This document shows positions 8,954-16,571 of a stretch of 64,000 nt of DNA, one piece after another (within the stretch, counting starts at the first letter, position 1; each line of letters opens with the position of its first letter). The notes beneath the pieces were generated by a model, which searched no databases, was not told where the DNA came from, and was given only the letters and a program-made list of their open reading frames with translations. The stretch comes from an uncultured Collinsella sp. (GTDB lineage: Bacteria > Actinomycetota > Coriobacteriia > Coriobacteriales > Coriobacteriaceae): the NCBI GenBank assembly GCA_902470765.1, contig CABRHW010000010.1, positions 1-64,000 of the forward strand, in the 5' to 3' direction. The position numbers and the translations under genes are program-made.

Positions 8954-8974
8954 AACCTGTATCTAACCTGTATG
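8954..8974. promoter_or_regulatory. Tandem AACCTGTAT operator-like motifs
   Basis: AACCTGTATC (8954-8963) and AACCTGTATG (8965-8974) are spaced 11 bp apart. A third copy, AACTTGTATG, lies at 9104-9113, and an inverted relative, CATACAACTAG, at 9069-9079. The motif is confined to this divergent region. Confidence 0.55.
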
Positions 8975-8990
8975 CGTATCTAATCAAGCA

Positions 8991-9003
8991 TGTATTCAAT
9001 ACA
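8991..9003. promoter_or_regulatory. Perfect palindromic operator candidate
   Basis: TGTATT-C-AATACA is a perfect inverted repeat in the AT-rich divergent region between GntR 1 and SIS 1. Its size and symmetry fit a GntR dimer site. Confidence 0.6.
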
Positions 9004-9152
9004 ACAACAAAACCGCTGGTATCAAGTTATCGAAAACCGTATCAGCAAATTTTTTAAGACAAATATAGCATACAACTAGTCGACATAACCAAAACATGTA
9101 TGTAACTTGTATGCCATCGAGAGCATCAAACGAGAAGAAAGGCTGATGCACG

Positions 9153-10145
9153 ATGACTACTCAGGAACAGGTTAAGGACGTCGTCTCCCAGGTTTTGGCC
9201 GACAAGGCAGACAAGGGCGGCATCAAGCGCGTCGTGTGGATTGGCGCCGGCGGATCCAACGGCGGCAACTATCCTGCCCAGTACTTTATGGAGCACGAGG
9301 CCACGCAGGTCGTGAGCTCCAGCTACACCAGCAATGAGTTCGTGCACGCCACCCCGGCCTACGTCAACGAGAACACCCTGGCCGTCGTCGTGTCCATGCG
9401 CGGCACCAAGGAGACCATCGTCGCCGCCCAGGTCGCCAAGGACCACGGCGCCAGCACCATCGCCATCTATGTCGACGAGTCCGGCCTCACCGAGGTCTGC
9501 GACTACAAGATTCAGTATGACAGCCTGGCCGTCGACGAGTCTTGCATGGGCCGTACCAACTCCGCCGTCGTGACCATGATCGCCATGGAGCTTACGCAGC
9601 AGACCGAGGGCTATGCCGAGTATGAGACCGCTATGGCCGCCTTCGACCTGGTTGACCCCATCTATCGCAAGGCCGTCGAGTACACCCGTCCGCTCGCCGC
9701 CAAGTGGGCCGAGCAAAACGCCGACAAGCCCTGCATCAACGTGATGGCTCAGGGTCCGCTCTTTGGTGCCGCCTACGTCTTTAGCATCTGCAACGTGCAG
9801 GAGATGCTGCAGATCGACTCCTGCACCATCAACACCTGCGACTTCTTCCACGGCCCCTTCGAGATCCTGGACAAGCGCACCTCGCTGTTCCAGCTCATCA
9901 GCGTCGGCCGCAGCCGCTGCAACGACGAGCGCGGCATCCGCTTCGTCAACCAGTACGGTGGCGAGCGCGTCTATCAGCTCGACGCCAAGGAGCTCGGCCT
10001 CAACGACATCAAGGACAGCGTGAGCGAATACTTCAACCACCTGATCTTTGCCCCGATTCTCAACAACGTGTACATGCGCGCGCTCTCTGCCGTCACCCAC
10101 AAGGACTACATGACGCGCCGCTACATGTGGAAGCTCGACTACTAG
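9153..10145 (+). CDS. SIS-domain sugar-phosphate deglycase/isomerase-like enzyme 1
   Basis: The 330-residue protein has two SIS domains, as in the FrlB/FraB/AgaS group acting on phosphorylated amino-sugar or sugar-amine conjugates. The first phosphosugar-binding loop is W-I-G-A-G-G-S-N-G-G near residue 29. E217 and H233 sit 16 apart (Q-E-M-L-Q ... F-F-H-G-P-F-E), matching the catalytic pair of FraB-type deglycases as I recall it. The C-terminus R-R-Y-M-W-K-L-D-Y is shared with SIS 2 and, more loosely, with SIS 3 and 4. ATG 9153 has AGAAAGG 10 nt upstream, the same wide spacing as SIS 2. The gene is divergent from GntR 1 and is followed by a large inverted repeat before the EamA transporter. 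An isomerase role cannot be excluded. Confidence 0.8.
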   Translation: MTTQEQVKDVVSQVLADKADKGGIKRVVWIGAGGSNGGNYPAQYFMEHEATQVVSSSYTSNEFVHATPAYVNENTLAVVVSMRGTKETIVAAQVAKDHGASTIAIYVDESGLTEVCDYKIQYDSLAVDESCMGRTNSAVVTMIAMELTQQTEGYAEYETAMAAFDLVDPIYRKAVEYTRPLAAKWAEQNADKPCINVMAQGPLFGAAYVFSICNVQEMLQIDSCTINTCDFFHGPFEILDKRTSLFQLISVGRSRCNDERGIRFVNQYGGERVYQLDAKELGLNDIKDSVSEYFNHLIFAPILNNVYMRALSAVTHKDYMTRRYMWKLDY

Positions 10146-10171
10146 GGGATAGAGCGGCCTAACAGCTCGAT

Positions 10172-10268
10172 GTCCTCATAAGTTGCGGTGGAATAGTTCC
10201 TGTTTGGGGGCTTGAAGCCTCTATTTGGGAACTAGTCCACCGCAACCGCCAAGTAATCCGCTGAGGAC
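10172..10268. repeat. Large nested inverted repeat after SIS 1
   Basis: The outermost arms are GTCCTCA (10172-10178) and TGAGGAC (10262-10268). Inside, GTTGCGGTGGA (10182-10192) pairs with TCCACCGCAAC (10236-10246), and TAGTTCC (10194-10200) pairs with GGAACTA (10228-10234). It lacks a T-run, so it looks more like a palindromic element than a simple terminator. Confidence 0.7.
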
Positions 10269-10317
10269 GGAGGAAAACGGATCACTTTCCCGCTCGCCGA
10301 TTTGTGTCTTGAAAAAT

Positions 10318-10337
10318 GTATATAACGACTATAACGT
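10318..10337. promoter_or_regulatory. Operator-like site upstream of EamA transporter
   Basis: ACGA (10325-10328), N5, ACGT (10334-10337) matches the ACGT-N5-ACGT sites at 11597 and 17750 with one mismatch. The stretch GTATATAACGACTA (10318-10331) matches the reverse strand of 17747-17760 at 13 of 14 bases. Confidence 0.55.
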
Positions 10338-10376
10338 AGTGTGAAACATATTGGAAACAATACCGAGGAGGCTGCG

Positions 10377-11459
10377 TTGAAGAAAAGCAATCTGGGCTAT
10401 GTGCTGGTGCTGATCGCCGCGCTTATGTGGGGCAGCATCGGAATCTTTGTAAACGGCATCTCGGCCATGGGCGTTTCGTCCCAGAGCATGGCTGCCTTTC
10501 GCTTGTTGGTCGGAGCGCTTATCTTGGCGCCGGTCCTGATGTTTATGGGCTGCCGTCCGGGTGAGGGGTCTACCGTGGCTCAGGGTCCGCTGGCACTGTT
10601 CAAGGCAAGCCCTAAAGAGCTTGTTCCCTGCGCGCTTGTCGGTATTGTCGGCCTGGCCGCCGCCAACACCTGCTATTACGAGTGCATGGGCGAGGTGGGC
10701 ATGTCCACGGCCTCGGTGCTGCTCTATACCTCGCCGGTGTTTGGCGTCGTGCTCGGCCGCGTGCTTTATCGCGAGGACGTGACCCCCAACAAGCTCGTCG
10801 CCATTGTCTTTAACATCGTTGGCTGCGTGCTTGCAGTGACCAATGGCGACCTTTCCGGTTTTCATTTTTCGGTTTGGGGCGTCACGTCGGGCGTGATTGC
10901 AGGCCTTTGCGGTGCGTCGCTCGCGGTGTTTAGCCGGATAGCAACCAAGACAGTCCACCCGCTGGCTGTCACGTTTTGGGGCTTTGTTTTTGGCGGTGCG
11001 GTTATGGCGGCTATCGCGGCTCCGTGGCCGGATGTCGCCGCGGCAATGTCGCCACAGCTGCTGCTGCTGTTCCTTGGCTTTGGACTCATCCCCACAGCCG
11101 TGGCTTACATCTTATATATGCAGGGTCTGTCCATGGGGCTCGAGACGTCGAAAGTTCCCGTCGTAATGTCTTTCGAGACGGTCGTCACCGTACTGGTGGG
11201 CATTGGCATCTACGCTGAGCCCGCCGGCGCGATCAAGGTCCTGGGCATCGTGCTGGTGCTCGCGTCCATCCTGATCATGAACACCGACTTCTCCAAGCTG
11301 CGCAACAGTGTGTTTGTCGGTCATGTTGTTGAGAGCATGACCTTTAAGCCCAACGCGTGGTGGACGGAGAAATCGCAGGACATGGATCTGTTTAAGGAGC
11401 GCACCGGCATCGCGCTGGAGCCCACCGTGCAGGAAAGCCCCTGGTACTTTGTGCGATAG
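10377..11459 (+). CDS. EamA-family (DMT) transporter 1
   Basis: The 360-residue protein has about ten membrane segments in two EamA repeats. The first starts Y-V-L-V-L-I-A-A-L-M-W-G-S-I-G; the second contains the P-L-A-V-T-F-W-G-F-V segment. Family members move amino acids or other small metabolites, often outward. The preferred start is TTG 10377, with GAGGAGG (10365-10371) spaced 5 nt; an upstream in-frame GTG at 10341 lies within the operator region. After the last membrane segment is an unusual soluble tail of about 45 residues with W-W-T-E-K. Placed between SIS 1 and the PTS genes and sharing an operator motif with them, it may export an amine or amino acid released from the conjugate. 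That role is inference. Confidence 0.8.
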   Translation: MKKSNLGYVLVLIAALMWGSIGIFVNGISAMGVSSQSMAAFRLLVGALILAPVLMFMGCRPGEGSTVAQGPLALFKASPKELVPCALVGIVGLAAANTCYYECMGEVGMSTASVLLYTSPVFGVVLGRVLYREDVTPNKLVAIVFNIVGCVLAVTNGDLSGFHFSVWGVTSGVIAGLCGASLAVFSRIATKTVHPLAVTFWGFVFGGAVMAAIAAPWPDVAAAMSPQLLLLFLGFGLIPTAVAYILYMQGLSMGLETSKVPVVMSFETVVTVLVGIGIYAEPAGAIKVLGIVLVLASILIMNTDFSKLRNSVFVGHVVESMTFKPNAWWTEKSQDMDLFKERTGIALEPTVQESPWYFVR

Positions 11460-11596
11460 AGGATTGCGCGCAGGGTCTGACCTCGGGTTATCCAGCCAGC
11501 GCGGTCTACCCAGCCCCAACGTTTCAAATACGTTAAACCCGTCAACGGTCGATTTTCACCCGCGAACGGTCTTTATACTAATTAGCAATATAAGCA

Positions 11597-11625
11597 ACGT
11601 ATAAGACGTTATAATGACCATAACG
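11597..11625. promoter_or_regulatory. Operator-like cluster upstream of PTS locus 1
   Basis: ACGT-ATAAG-ACGT (11597-11609) is an inverted repeat of the ACGT-N5-ACGT type. It overlaps GACGTTATAAT (11605-11615) and TATAATGACCATAACG (11610-11625). The last resembles 10321-10336 at 14 of 16 bases. The cluster ends 16 bp before the EIIAB start. Confidence 0.6.
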
Positions 11626-11641
11626 AAAAGGAGGAGGCAAG

Positions 11642-12565
11642 ATGAATCAGATCATTCTCGCATCTCATGGCGGCCTGGCCGCAGGCGCCAAAGACACGCT
11701 CGAGATGGTTCTCGGCGACGTGTCGAACGTCCACGTCGTGTCGCTTGCTCGTGACGACAAGGAGCCCATCACCGATAAGGTGGACGCCATGATCGCCACG
11801 TTCAACGCGGACGACACCGTCTATGTGCTGACCGATATGCTCGGCAGCTCGGTCAACAACAGCATGGTCGAGCTTTCCAAGAACGGCACGAAGTTCACGG
11901 TTGTCAGCGGTTTCAACATCCCGCTGGCGCTCACGCTCGCTATGAGCCCCGTCCCCGTCAAGGGTGCCGAGCTCGCAGCCCTCATCAACGAGGCCCGCAC
12001 CGGTCTGACCAACCCCAACGCACCGGTCGAGGCTGCCGCGGCTCCCGCCAAGAAGGCCAAGGCGTCCCGTCACAGCTCCGGTCCCGCCAAGATCGTCCTC
12101 GCACGTCTTGATTACCGTCTGCTGCACGGCCAGGTCGTCTTTACCTGGACCACCAAGGTTCAGGCCGAGCGCATCATCGTCGTTGACAACGCCGCCGCCA
12201 ACGATGACATCAAGAAGGGCGCTCTTAAGCTGGCCAAGCCCCAGGGCGTGCGCCTGAACGTCTTCACCGTCGAGCGTGCCCTCGCCAAGATGGACAAGCT
12301 CAACACCCTCGGCGAGCGCGTCATGTTCGTCTTTGGCAACACTGCCGAGATGCTGCAGTTCTGCCAGGGCTACAAGCTCGACGCCATCAACCTGGGCGCC
12401 ACCGCCAACCACGACGGTGCCGATCAGGTCGGCGGCAAGGACAGCTCCGTCTTTCTCGACGCCACCCAGAAGGCCGACGTCAATCAGCTGCTCGACATGG
12501 GCATCAAGCTCTATGTTCAGCAGACCCCTACGTATCAGAGCGTCGACATCGACGCCAAGCTGTAA
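11642..12565 (+). CDS. PTS mannose/fructose/sorbose-family EIIAB fusion
   Basis: The 307-residue cytoplasmic phosphotransfer protein has two parts. The EIIA domain (about 1-120) starts I-I-L-A-S-H-G-G with phospho-acceptor H9. An Ala/Lys/Pro-rich linker (about 121-148) precedes an EIIB domain with R-L-D-Y-R-L-L-H-G-Q-V, where H162 is the expected second acceptor. Phosphate passes from HPr to H9, then H162, then to the sugar brought in by EIIC/EIID. AGGAGG precedes the ATG. It begins the EIIAB-EIIC-EIID order typical of the family. The substrate class is unproven; the linked SIS genes suggest an amino-sugar or glycated amino acid. Confidence 0.93.
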   Translation: MNQIILASHGGLAAGAKDTLEMVLGDVSNVHVVSLARDDKEPITDKVDAMIATFNADDTVYVLTDMLGSSVNNSMVELSKNGTKFTVVSGFNIPLALTLAMSPVPVKGAELAALINEARTGLTNPNAPVEAAAAPAKKAKASRHSSGPAKIVLARLDYRLLHGQVVFTWTTKVQAERIIVVDNAAANDDIKKGALKLAKPQGVRLNVFTVERALAKMDKLNTLGERVMFVFGNTAEMLQFCQGYKLDAINLGATANHDGADQVGGKDSSVFLDATQKADVNQLLDMGIKLYVQQTPTYQSVDIDAKL

Positions 12566-12601
12566 TCAACCAGGCTTTTGCCTGACTGAAAGGAGAAGGG
12601 T

Positions 12602-13396
12602 ATGAATACGTTCATCAGTGCGGTGCTCGTCGGCCTCGTCGGCGTGTTCTGCATGTGGGACTCCCGCCTGCTCGGTCGTCTTAACTTCGAGCAGCCCCTC
12701 GTTGGCGCTACGCTCGTCGGTCTGCTGCTGGGCGATGTGCCCACCGGCCTTGCCGTCGGTGCCGCCGTCGAGCTCGTGTCCATGGGCCTGGTGCAGGTCG
12801 GCGCCGCCGTTCCGCCCGATATGGTCCTGGGCGGCATCGTGGCCGCTGCCTTTGCGTGCCTGACCGATGCTTCCGCCGAGACCGCCATGACGATCGCCAT
12901 CCCGGTCGCCGTCCTGGGTCAGCTTCTCGGCATCGTGTTCCGTTCCATCATCGCCGCCCTCACCCATGTGGCAGATAGCGCGATCGATAACGGAAAGTTC
13001 AAGACCGCCTACCGTATGCACATCTGCGCCGGCTCCGGTCTGTACGCCGTCATGTACTTCCTGCCGATCTTCCTCGCCGTTTTTGTTGGCACCGACCTGG
13101 TTCAGGCCATCGTCAACATGGTTCCCGAGTGGCTGTCCACTGGTCTTAACGTTTCGACCAAGATCATGACCGCCTACGGCTTGGCCCTGCTGCTCACCAT
13201 GATGATCAAGAAGGGTATGACTCCGTTCCTGTTCATCGGTTTCCTGCTCGCCGCTTACCTCAACCTGTCCGTCATCGCGGTCGCTCTGATCGGTGTGTGC
13301 CTGGCTGTCGTCTTCATGGGCTTCAAGTTCAACGGTTCCCATGCAGCCGCCGGTGTCGATTCCGACTACGATCCGCTCGAAGACGACGAAGACTAA
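12602..13396 (+). CDS. PTS mannose-family EIIC
   Basis: The 264-residue membrane component forms, with EIID, the sugar-conducting unit of the mannose-type PTS. The family features are a hydrophobic N-terminus (F-I-S-A-V-L-V-G-L-V-G), the G-A-T-L-V-G-L-L-L-G-D-V-P-T-G segment and a cluster of later membrane segments. It ends in a short acidic tail (D-P-L-E-D-D-E-D). The ATG follows AAGGAGAAGGG, 36 bp after EIIAB, and the stop is 13 bp before EIID, consistent with one transcript. Codon use is strongly biased to C-ending codons, suggesting high expression. Confidence 0.92.
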   Translation: MNTFISAVLVGLVGVFCMWDSRLLGRLNFEQPLVGATLVGLLLGDVPTGLAVGAAVELVSMGLVQVGAAVPPDMVLGGIVAAAFACLTDASAETAMTIAIPVAVLGQLLGIVFRSIIAALTHVADSAIDNGKFKTAYRMHICAGSGLYAVMYFLPIFLAVFVGTDLVQAIVNMVPEWLSTGLNVSTKIMTAYGLALLLTMMIKKGMTPFLFIGFLLAAYLNLSVIAVALIGVCLAVVFMGFKFNGSHAAAGVDSDYDPLEDDED

Positions 13397-13409
13397 GGAG
13401 GAACACACT

Positions 13410-14243
13410 ATGGCAACCGCAACCAAGGACGTGTCCCTGAACAAGAAGGTCAGCCAGTTCTTCTGGCGCTCCTGGGCCATCCAGGCCTCTTGGAACTACG
13501 AGCGTCAGATGAACATGGGCTTCCTCTACGGCATGGTTCCCACGCTCGATCGCCTCTATCCGGACGAGTCCGACCCCAAGCAGCTCGCTGCTAAGAAAGA
13601 GGCTTACCACCGTCACATGGCGTTCTACAACTGCACCCCGCAGACGAGCGCCTTTATCCTGGGCCTCACCGCCTCCATGGAGGAGGAGTACGCCAAGGAT
13701 CCCGAGAACTTCGATCCCGATTCGATCAACGCGGTCAAGACCTCCCTCATGGGTCCGCTTTCCGGCATCGGTGACTCCTTCTTCCAGGGCACCATCCGCG
13801 TTATCGCCTTTGGCCTGGGCGTTCAGCTGGCTCAGCAGGGCTCCATCATGGGCCCGATCCTGGCCATGCTCATCTCCATCGTCCCCTCTGTGCTGATTAC
13901 TTGGTTCGCCGCCAAGATGGGCTATCAGGGCGGCCACGAGTACCTGAGCAAGCTTCAGGGCGGCGACCTCATGGAGAAGCTCATGTATGTCTGCGGCATC
14001 GTGGGTCTTATGTCCGTGGGCGGCATGATCGCCACGCTGATCGGCGCCACCACCCCGCTGCAGTTCGCTGAGGGCACCGTCGTTATCCAGGACATCCTGG
14101 ACGGCATGATGCCCCAGATGATTTCCCTTGGCCTCACCGGCCTTATGTACTGGCTCATCAAGAAGAACGTCAACACCGGTTGGCTTCTCGTGATCGCCAT
14201 CGTGGGCGGCATCGCCCTCTCCGCGGCCGGCATCCTGGCCTAG
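13410..14243 (+). CDS. PTS mannose-family EIID
   Basis: The 277-residue EIID partner of the upstream EIIC contains the family segments F-W-R-S-W-A-I-Q-A-S-W-N-Y-E-R-Q near residue 18 and L-M-G-P-L-S-G-I-G-D-S. Several C-terminal membrane helices follow. EIIC and EIID together move the sugar while EIIB phosphorylates it. ATG 13410 is chosen because AAGGAGGA lies 7 nt upstream; a longer reading would overlap the EIIC gene. It is the last PTS gene of locus 1. A hairpin and a REP-like element separate it from SIS 2. Confidence 0.93.
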   Translation: MATATKDVSLNKKVSQFFWRSWAIQASWNYERQMNMGFLYGMVPTLDRLYPDESDPKQLAAKKEAYHRHMAFYNCTPQTSAFILGLTASMEEEYAKDPENFDPDSINAVKTSLMGPLSGIGDSFFQGTIRVIAFGLGVQLAQQGSIMGPILAMLISIVPSVLITWFAAKMGYQGGHEYLSKLQGGDLMEKLMYVCGIVGLMSVGGMIATLIGATTPLQFAEGTVVIQDILDGMMPQMISLGLTGLMYWLIKKNVNTGWLLVIAIVGGIALSAAGILA

Positions 14244-14277
14244 TCGCGACCAAGCGTCTAACCGCTTTCCCCCGGGG

Positions 14278-14303
14278 GCCTGCCTGGCATCCCATACCCC
14301 AGG
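14278..14303 (+). terminator. Hairpin between EIID and SIS 2
   Basis: GCCTGCCTGG pairs with CCAGGCAGGC around a short loop and is followed by TTCC rather than a T-run. It may weakly terminate or process the PTS transcript. Confidence 0.5.
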
Positions 14304-14320
14304 CAGGCTTCCATCCCTAA

Positions 14321-14353
14321 AATGCGACAATGGGACAGTCCCTTTGTCGCATC
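14321..14353. repeat. REP-like hairpin E7 (GGAC type)
   Basis: ATGCGACAA pairs with TTGTCGCAT around an inner GGGACAGTCCC. It shares the GGAC/GTCC core of the other REP-like hairpins but has its own arms. Confidence 0.6.
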
Positions 14354-14442
14354 CTTAACGGGCCGGCGACTCGGTCCAAACCACGGTAACCCTGCGAGCG
14401 CCCGGCAATGTGGCGCCGCAAAAATCGAAAGGAATGTGTCAG

Positions 14443-15426
14443 ATGTACGAGATCGACCTTAACCTCCCTAAGCAGATCGTCGCTGACGTCCTGTCCAACC
14501 ACGAGATCCACAGCGTCGCTTTCGTCGGCTGCGGTGCCTCCATGTCCGACCTTTACCCCGCCAAGTACTTCCTGGCCAACAACACGGACAAGCTGAACGT
14601 TCAGATCTTCACCGCTAACGAGTTCAACTACGACACGCCTTCCTGGGTCAACGAGCACACCTTCGTGATCACCTGCTCCCTCGGTGGCTCCACGCCCGAG
14701 ACCGTCGAGGCCAACAAGACCGCCAAGAAGCACAACTGCCCGGTCGTCTCCCTCACCAACAAGGCTGGCTCCGCTCTGACCGTCGACGCTGACTACGTCA
14801 TCGTTCACGGCTTCCACGCCAACTTCGCTGCCAAGTGCGAGAAGCCCGGCTACGCCATCGCTCTTGCTGTCGAGATCCTTCAGCAGACCGAGGGCTATGA
14901 CCACTACGAGGACATGATCACCGGCCTCACCAACGTCTTCGAGCTCTGCGAGAACGCCGCTCAGCACTGCAAGAAGCTCGCCAAGAAGTTCGCCGAGGAC
15001 TTCAAGGACGACAAGATGATCTACTTCATGGCTTCCGGTGCCTCCGAGAAGATGGCTTATTCTCACGCCGCCTTCCTGTTCACCGAGATGCAGTGGATCG
15101 ACGCCGCCGCCTACAACACCGGCGAGTACTTCCACGGCCCGTTCGAGGTTTCCACCGAGGGTAAGCCCTACGTCTTCTTCATGTCCGATGGCGCTACCCG
15201 TCCGATGGACGCCCGCGCCCTCACCTTCCTTGAGCGCATGGGCGCCAAGGTCGCTCTGATCGACTCCAAGGACTACGGCCTGGCCGACGCCGTGCCCGCG
15301 AGCGTCGTCACCTACTTCAACCCGCTGCTGCACCTCGCCGTTATGCGCGAGTACGGCAACCAGATCGCCGAGGCCCGTCAGCACCCGCTGACCATGCGTC
15401 GCTACATGTGGAAGCTTTCCTACTAA
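14443..15426 (+). CDS. SIS-domain sugar-phosphate deglycase/isomerase-like enzyme 2
   Basis: This 327-residue double-SIS protein follows the locus 1 PTS genes. The phosphosugar loop F-V-G-C-G-A-S-M-S-D starts near residue 27, and C-S-L-G-G-S-T-P-E-T near residue 78 is a second ligand loop. E215 and H231, in E-M-Q-W ... E-Y-F-H-G-P-F-E, reproduce the 16-residue spacing of the FraB catalytic pair with almost the same numbering (E214/H230 as I recall). It ends R-R-Y-M-W-K-L-S-Y. ATG 14443 has GAAAGGA about 10 nt upstream. Codon use is extremely biased, as in a highly expressed gene. The probable role is splitting the phosphorylated PTS product into sugar phosphate and amine. A strong terminator follows. 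Confidence 0.82.
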   Translation: MYEIDLNLPKQIVADVLSNHEIHSVAFVGCGASMSDLYPAKYFLANNTDKLNVQIFTANEFNYDTPSWVNEHTFVITCSLGGSTPETVEANKTAKKHNCPVVSLTNKAGSALTVDADYVIVHGFHANFAAKCEKPGYAIALAVEILQQTEGYDHYEDMITGLTNVFELCENAAQHCKKLAKKFAEDFKDDKMIYFMASGASEKMAYSHAAFLFTEMQWIDAAAYNTGEYFHGPFEVSTEGKPYVFFMSDGATRPMDARALTFLERMGAKVALIDSKDYGLADAVPASVVTYFNPLLHLAVMREYGNQIAEARQHPLTMRRYMWKLSY

Positions 15427-15430
15427 TCAC

Positions 15431-15450
15431 AAGTAAGTAGACCTTACGGG
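15431..15450. repeat. Solitary half of the TIR element
   Basis: AAGTAAGTAGACCTT resembles the 12-bp terminal repeat AAGTGAGTAGAC at 16314. No partner arm is visible nearby. Confidence 0.35.
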
Positions 15451-15460
15451 TTGATTGAGA

Positions 15461-15492
15461 GGGGATGGGGTTTGCGCCCCGTCCCCTTTTTT
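15461..15492 (+). terminator. Rho-independent terminator of PTS locus 1
   Basis: GGGGATGGGG pairs with CCCCGTCCCC and is followed directly by TTTTTT (15487-15492). Confidence 0.9.
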
Positions 15493-15527
15493 GCTTTGGG
15501 GAGGGCGTGTCTGTTGCGTCACAAAAC

Positions 15528-15572
15528 CCCAGATAAAACCTACCAAAATAAACCTGTCCCTTTTTGGCAGGT
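15528..15572. repeat. REP-like hairpin E3
   Basis: It starts CCCAGATAAAACCTACC and contains CCTGTCCC. ACCTACCAAAA pairs with TTTTGGCAGGT. Copies of the same unit occur at 17664-17709 and, inverted, at 27203-27248. Confidence 0.8.
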
Positions 15573-15586
15573 GGGAGGAGATGCGT

Positions 15587-16216
15587 ATGATCAAGGCGGT
15601 GCTGTTTGACATGGACGGCGTGCTGGTCGATACCGAGTGGTTCTACAACCGTCGTCGCGTGGCGTTTATGGAAGAGAAGGGGTTCCACTTTGACGAGATC
15701 CCCGATCTTTCGGGGTCTAACGAGCCTGCCATTTGGGAGGCGCTGGTGCCCGACGATGTTGAGCTGCGCGAGCGTCTGCGCGTGGAGTACAAGCAAGTCT
15801 ACAGCCCGGTCCACCCCGTTCCGTATGCCGAGCTGCTCAACGAGCAGACGGAGCCGGTGATGCGCAAGCTGCACGAGCGTGGCGTGAAGTGTGCCATCGC
15901 GAGCTCGTCCTATCGCGAGCTGATCGACGAGCTGGTGGAGATTGCCGGTATCGCCGACGTGCTGGACTACACCATCAGCGGCCACGAGTGCAGTGCGTTT
16001 AAGCCCGATCCCGAGATCTACCTGCGCGCCATGGAGGCGCTGGGGGTGGAGCCTGCCGAGTGCCTGGTTATCGAGGATTCGCCGATGGGGATCGAGGCTG
16101 GCAAGCGCTCCGGCGCCCGCGTCCTGGCGCTGCGTCCGCACGAGGGCGTCAACCTCGATCAATCGCGAGCCGATGCCGTTATCGATAATCTGACCGACAT
16201 TTTGGCCGCTTTGTAG
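15587..16216 (+). CDS. HAD-family phosphatase (beta-phosphoglucomutase-like)
   Basis: This 209-residue HAD hydrolase has motif I D-M-D-G-V-L-V-D-T-E with the nucleophile Asp. Motif II is the Ser in I-A-S-S-S-Y. Motif III is K-P-D-P-E-I-Y and motif IV is I-E-D-S-P-M-G-I-E-A-G. The cap domain lies in the N-terminal half, as in beta-phosphoglucomutase and related sugar-phosphate phosphatases. ATG 15587 is favoured because GGGAGGAG (15573-15580) gives 6-nt spacing; ATG 15581 would be too close. It sits after the locus 1 terminator and an E3 repeat, so it is probably transcribed separately. A role in clearing the sugar phosphate made by SIS 2 is possible but not shown. Confidence 0.85.
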   Translation: MIKAVLFDMDGVLVDTEWFYNRRRVAFMEEKGFHFDEIPDLSGSNEPAIWEALVPDDVELRERLRVEYKQVYSPVHPVPYAELLNEQTEPVMRKLHERGVKCAIASSSYRELIDELVEIAGIADVLDYTISGHECSAFKPDPEIYLRAMEALGVEPAECLVIEDSPMGIEAGKRSGARVLALRPHEGVNLDQSRADAVIDNLTDILAAL

Positions 16217-16571
16217 TGTCAATCCGCCGCGAGAAGCACGGGTTCAAACGTTTTTTGCGGTGGACTGGCTCAATTTGGTTTCGATTTTGATCCGTTCGGC
16301 TTCGATTCGGGCTAAGTGAGTAGACCTTTTGACGCAGGCCGAGCACAATGCATATCTTCCTTTGTAAAACCGCAGGTCACAGGGGTGGCGGTTTTTGGGT
16401 GCGCTCTGCAGATCGTAAAAAGTCTACTCACTTGTAATTTGGGCCTTTGGTCGTGGGGTTGCTGGTCCCGTTTTGGTTGTCGAGGGAGGGCGAATTGAAG
16501 CGCCCTCGCACGCTCCGTGCTACAATCGCCGACATGCCTCACAACTAGATTTGCCTTCGAAAGGAGCCCGC
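16217..16571. other. 355-bp gene-free region
   Basis: It holds the terminal-inverted-repeat element at 16314-16433 and a possible -10 (TACAAT, 16521-16526) for the YitT gene. AAAGGAG is the YitT ribosome site. No coding sequence is supported. Confidence 0.6.
16314..16433. repeat. 120-bp element with 12-bp terminal inverted repeats
   Basis: AAGTGAGTAGAC (16314-16325) and GTCTACTCACTT (16422-16433) are perfect inverted repeats; 16 of 17 bases pair if extended inward. Inside, AAAACCGC pairs with GCGGTTTT. It is too short to encode a transposase. Target-site duplications are not evident. Confidence 0.65.

Noticed and set aside
16314..16433. Complete insertion sequence
   Set aside because: Terminal inverted repeats are present, but the 120-bp length leaves no room for a transposase and no target duplication is visible.
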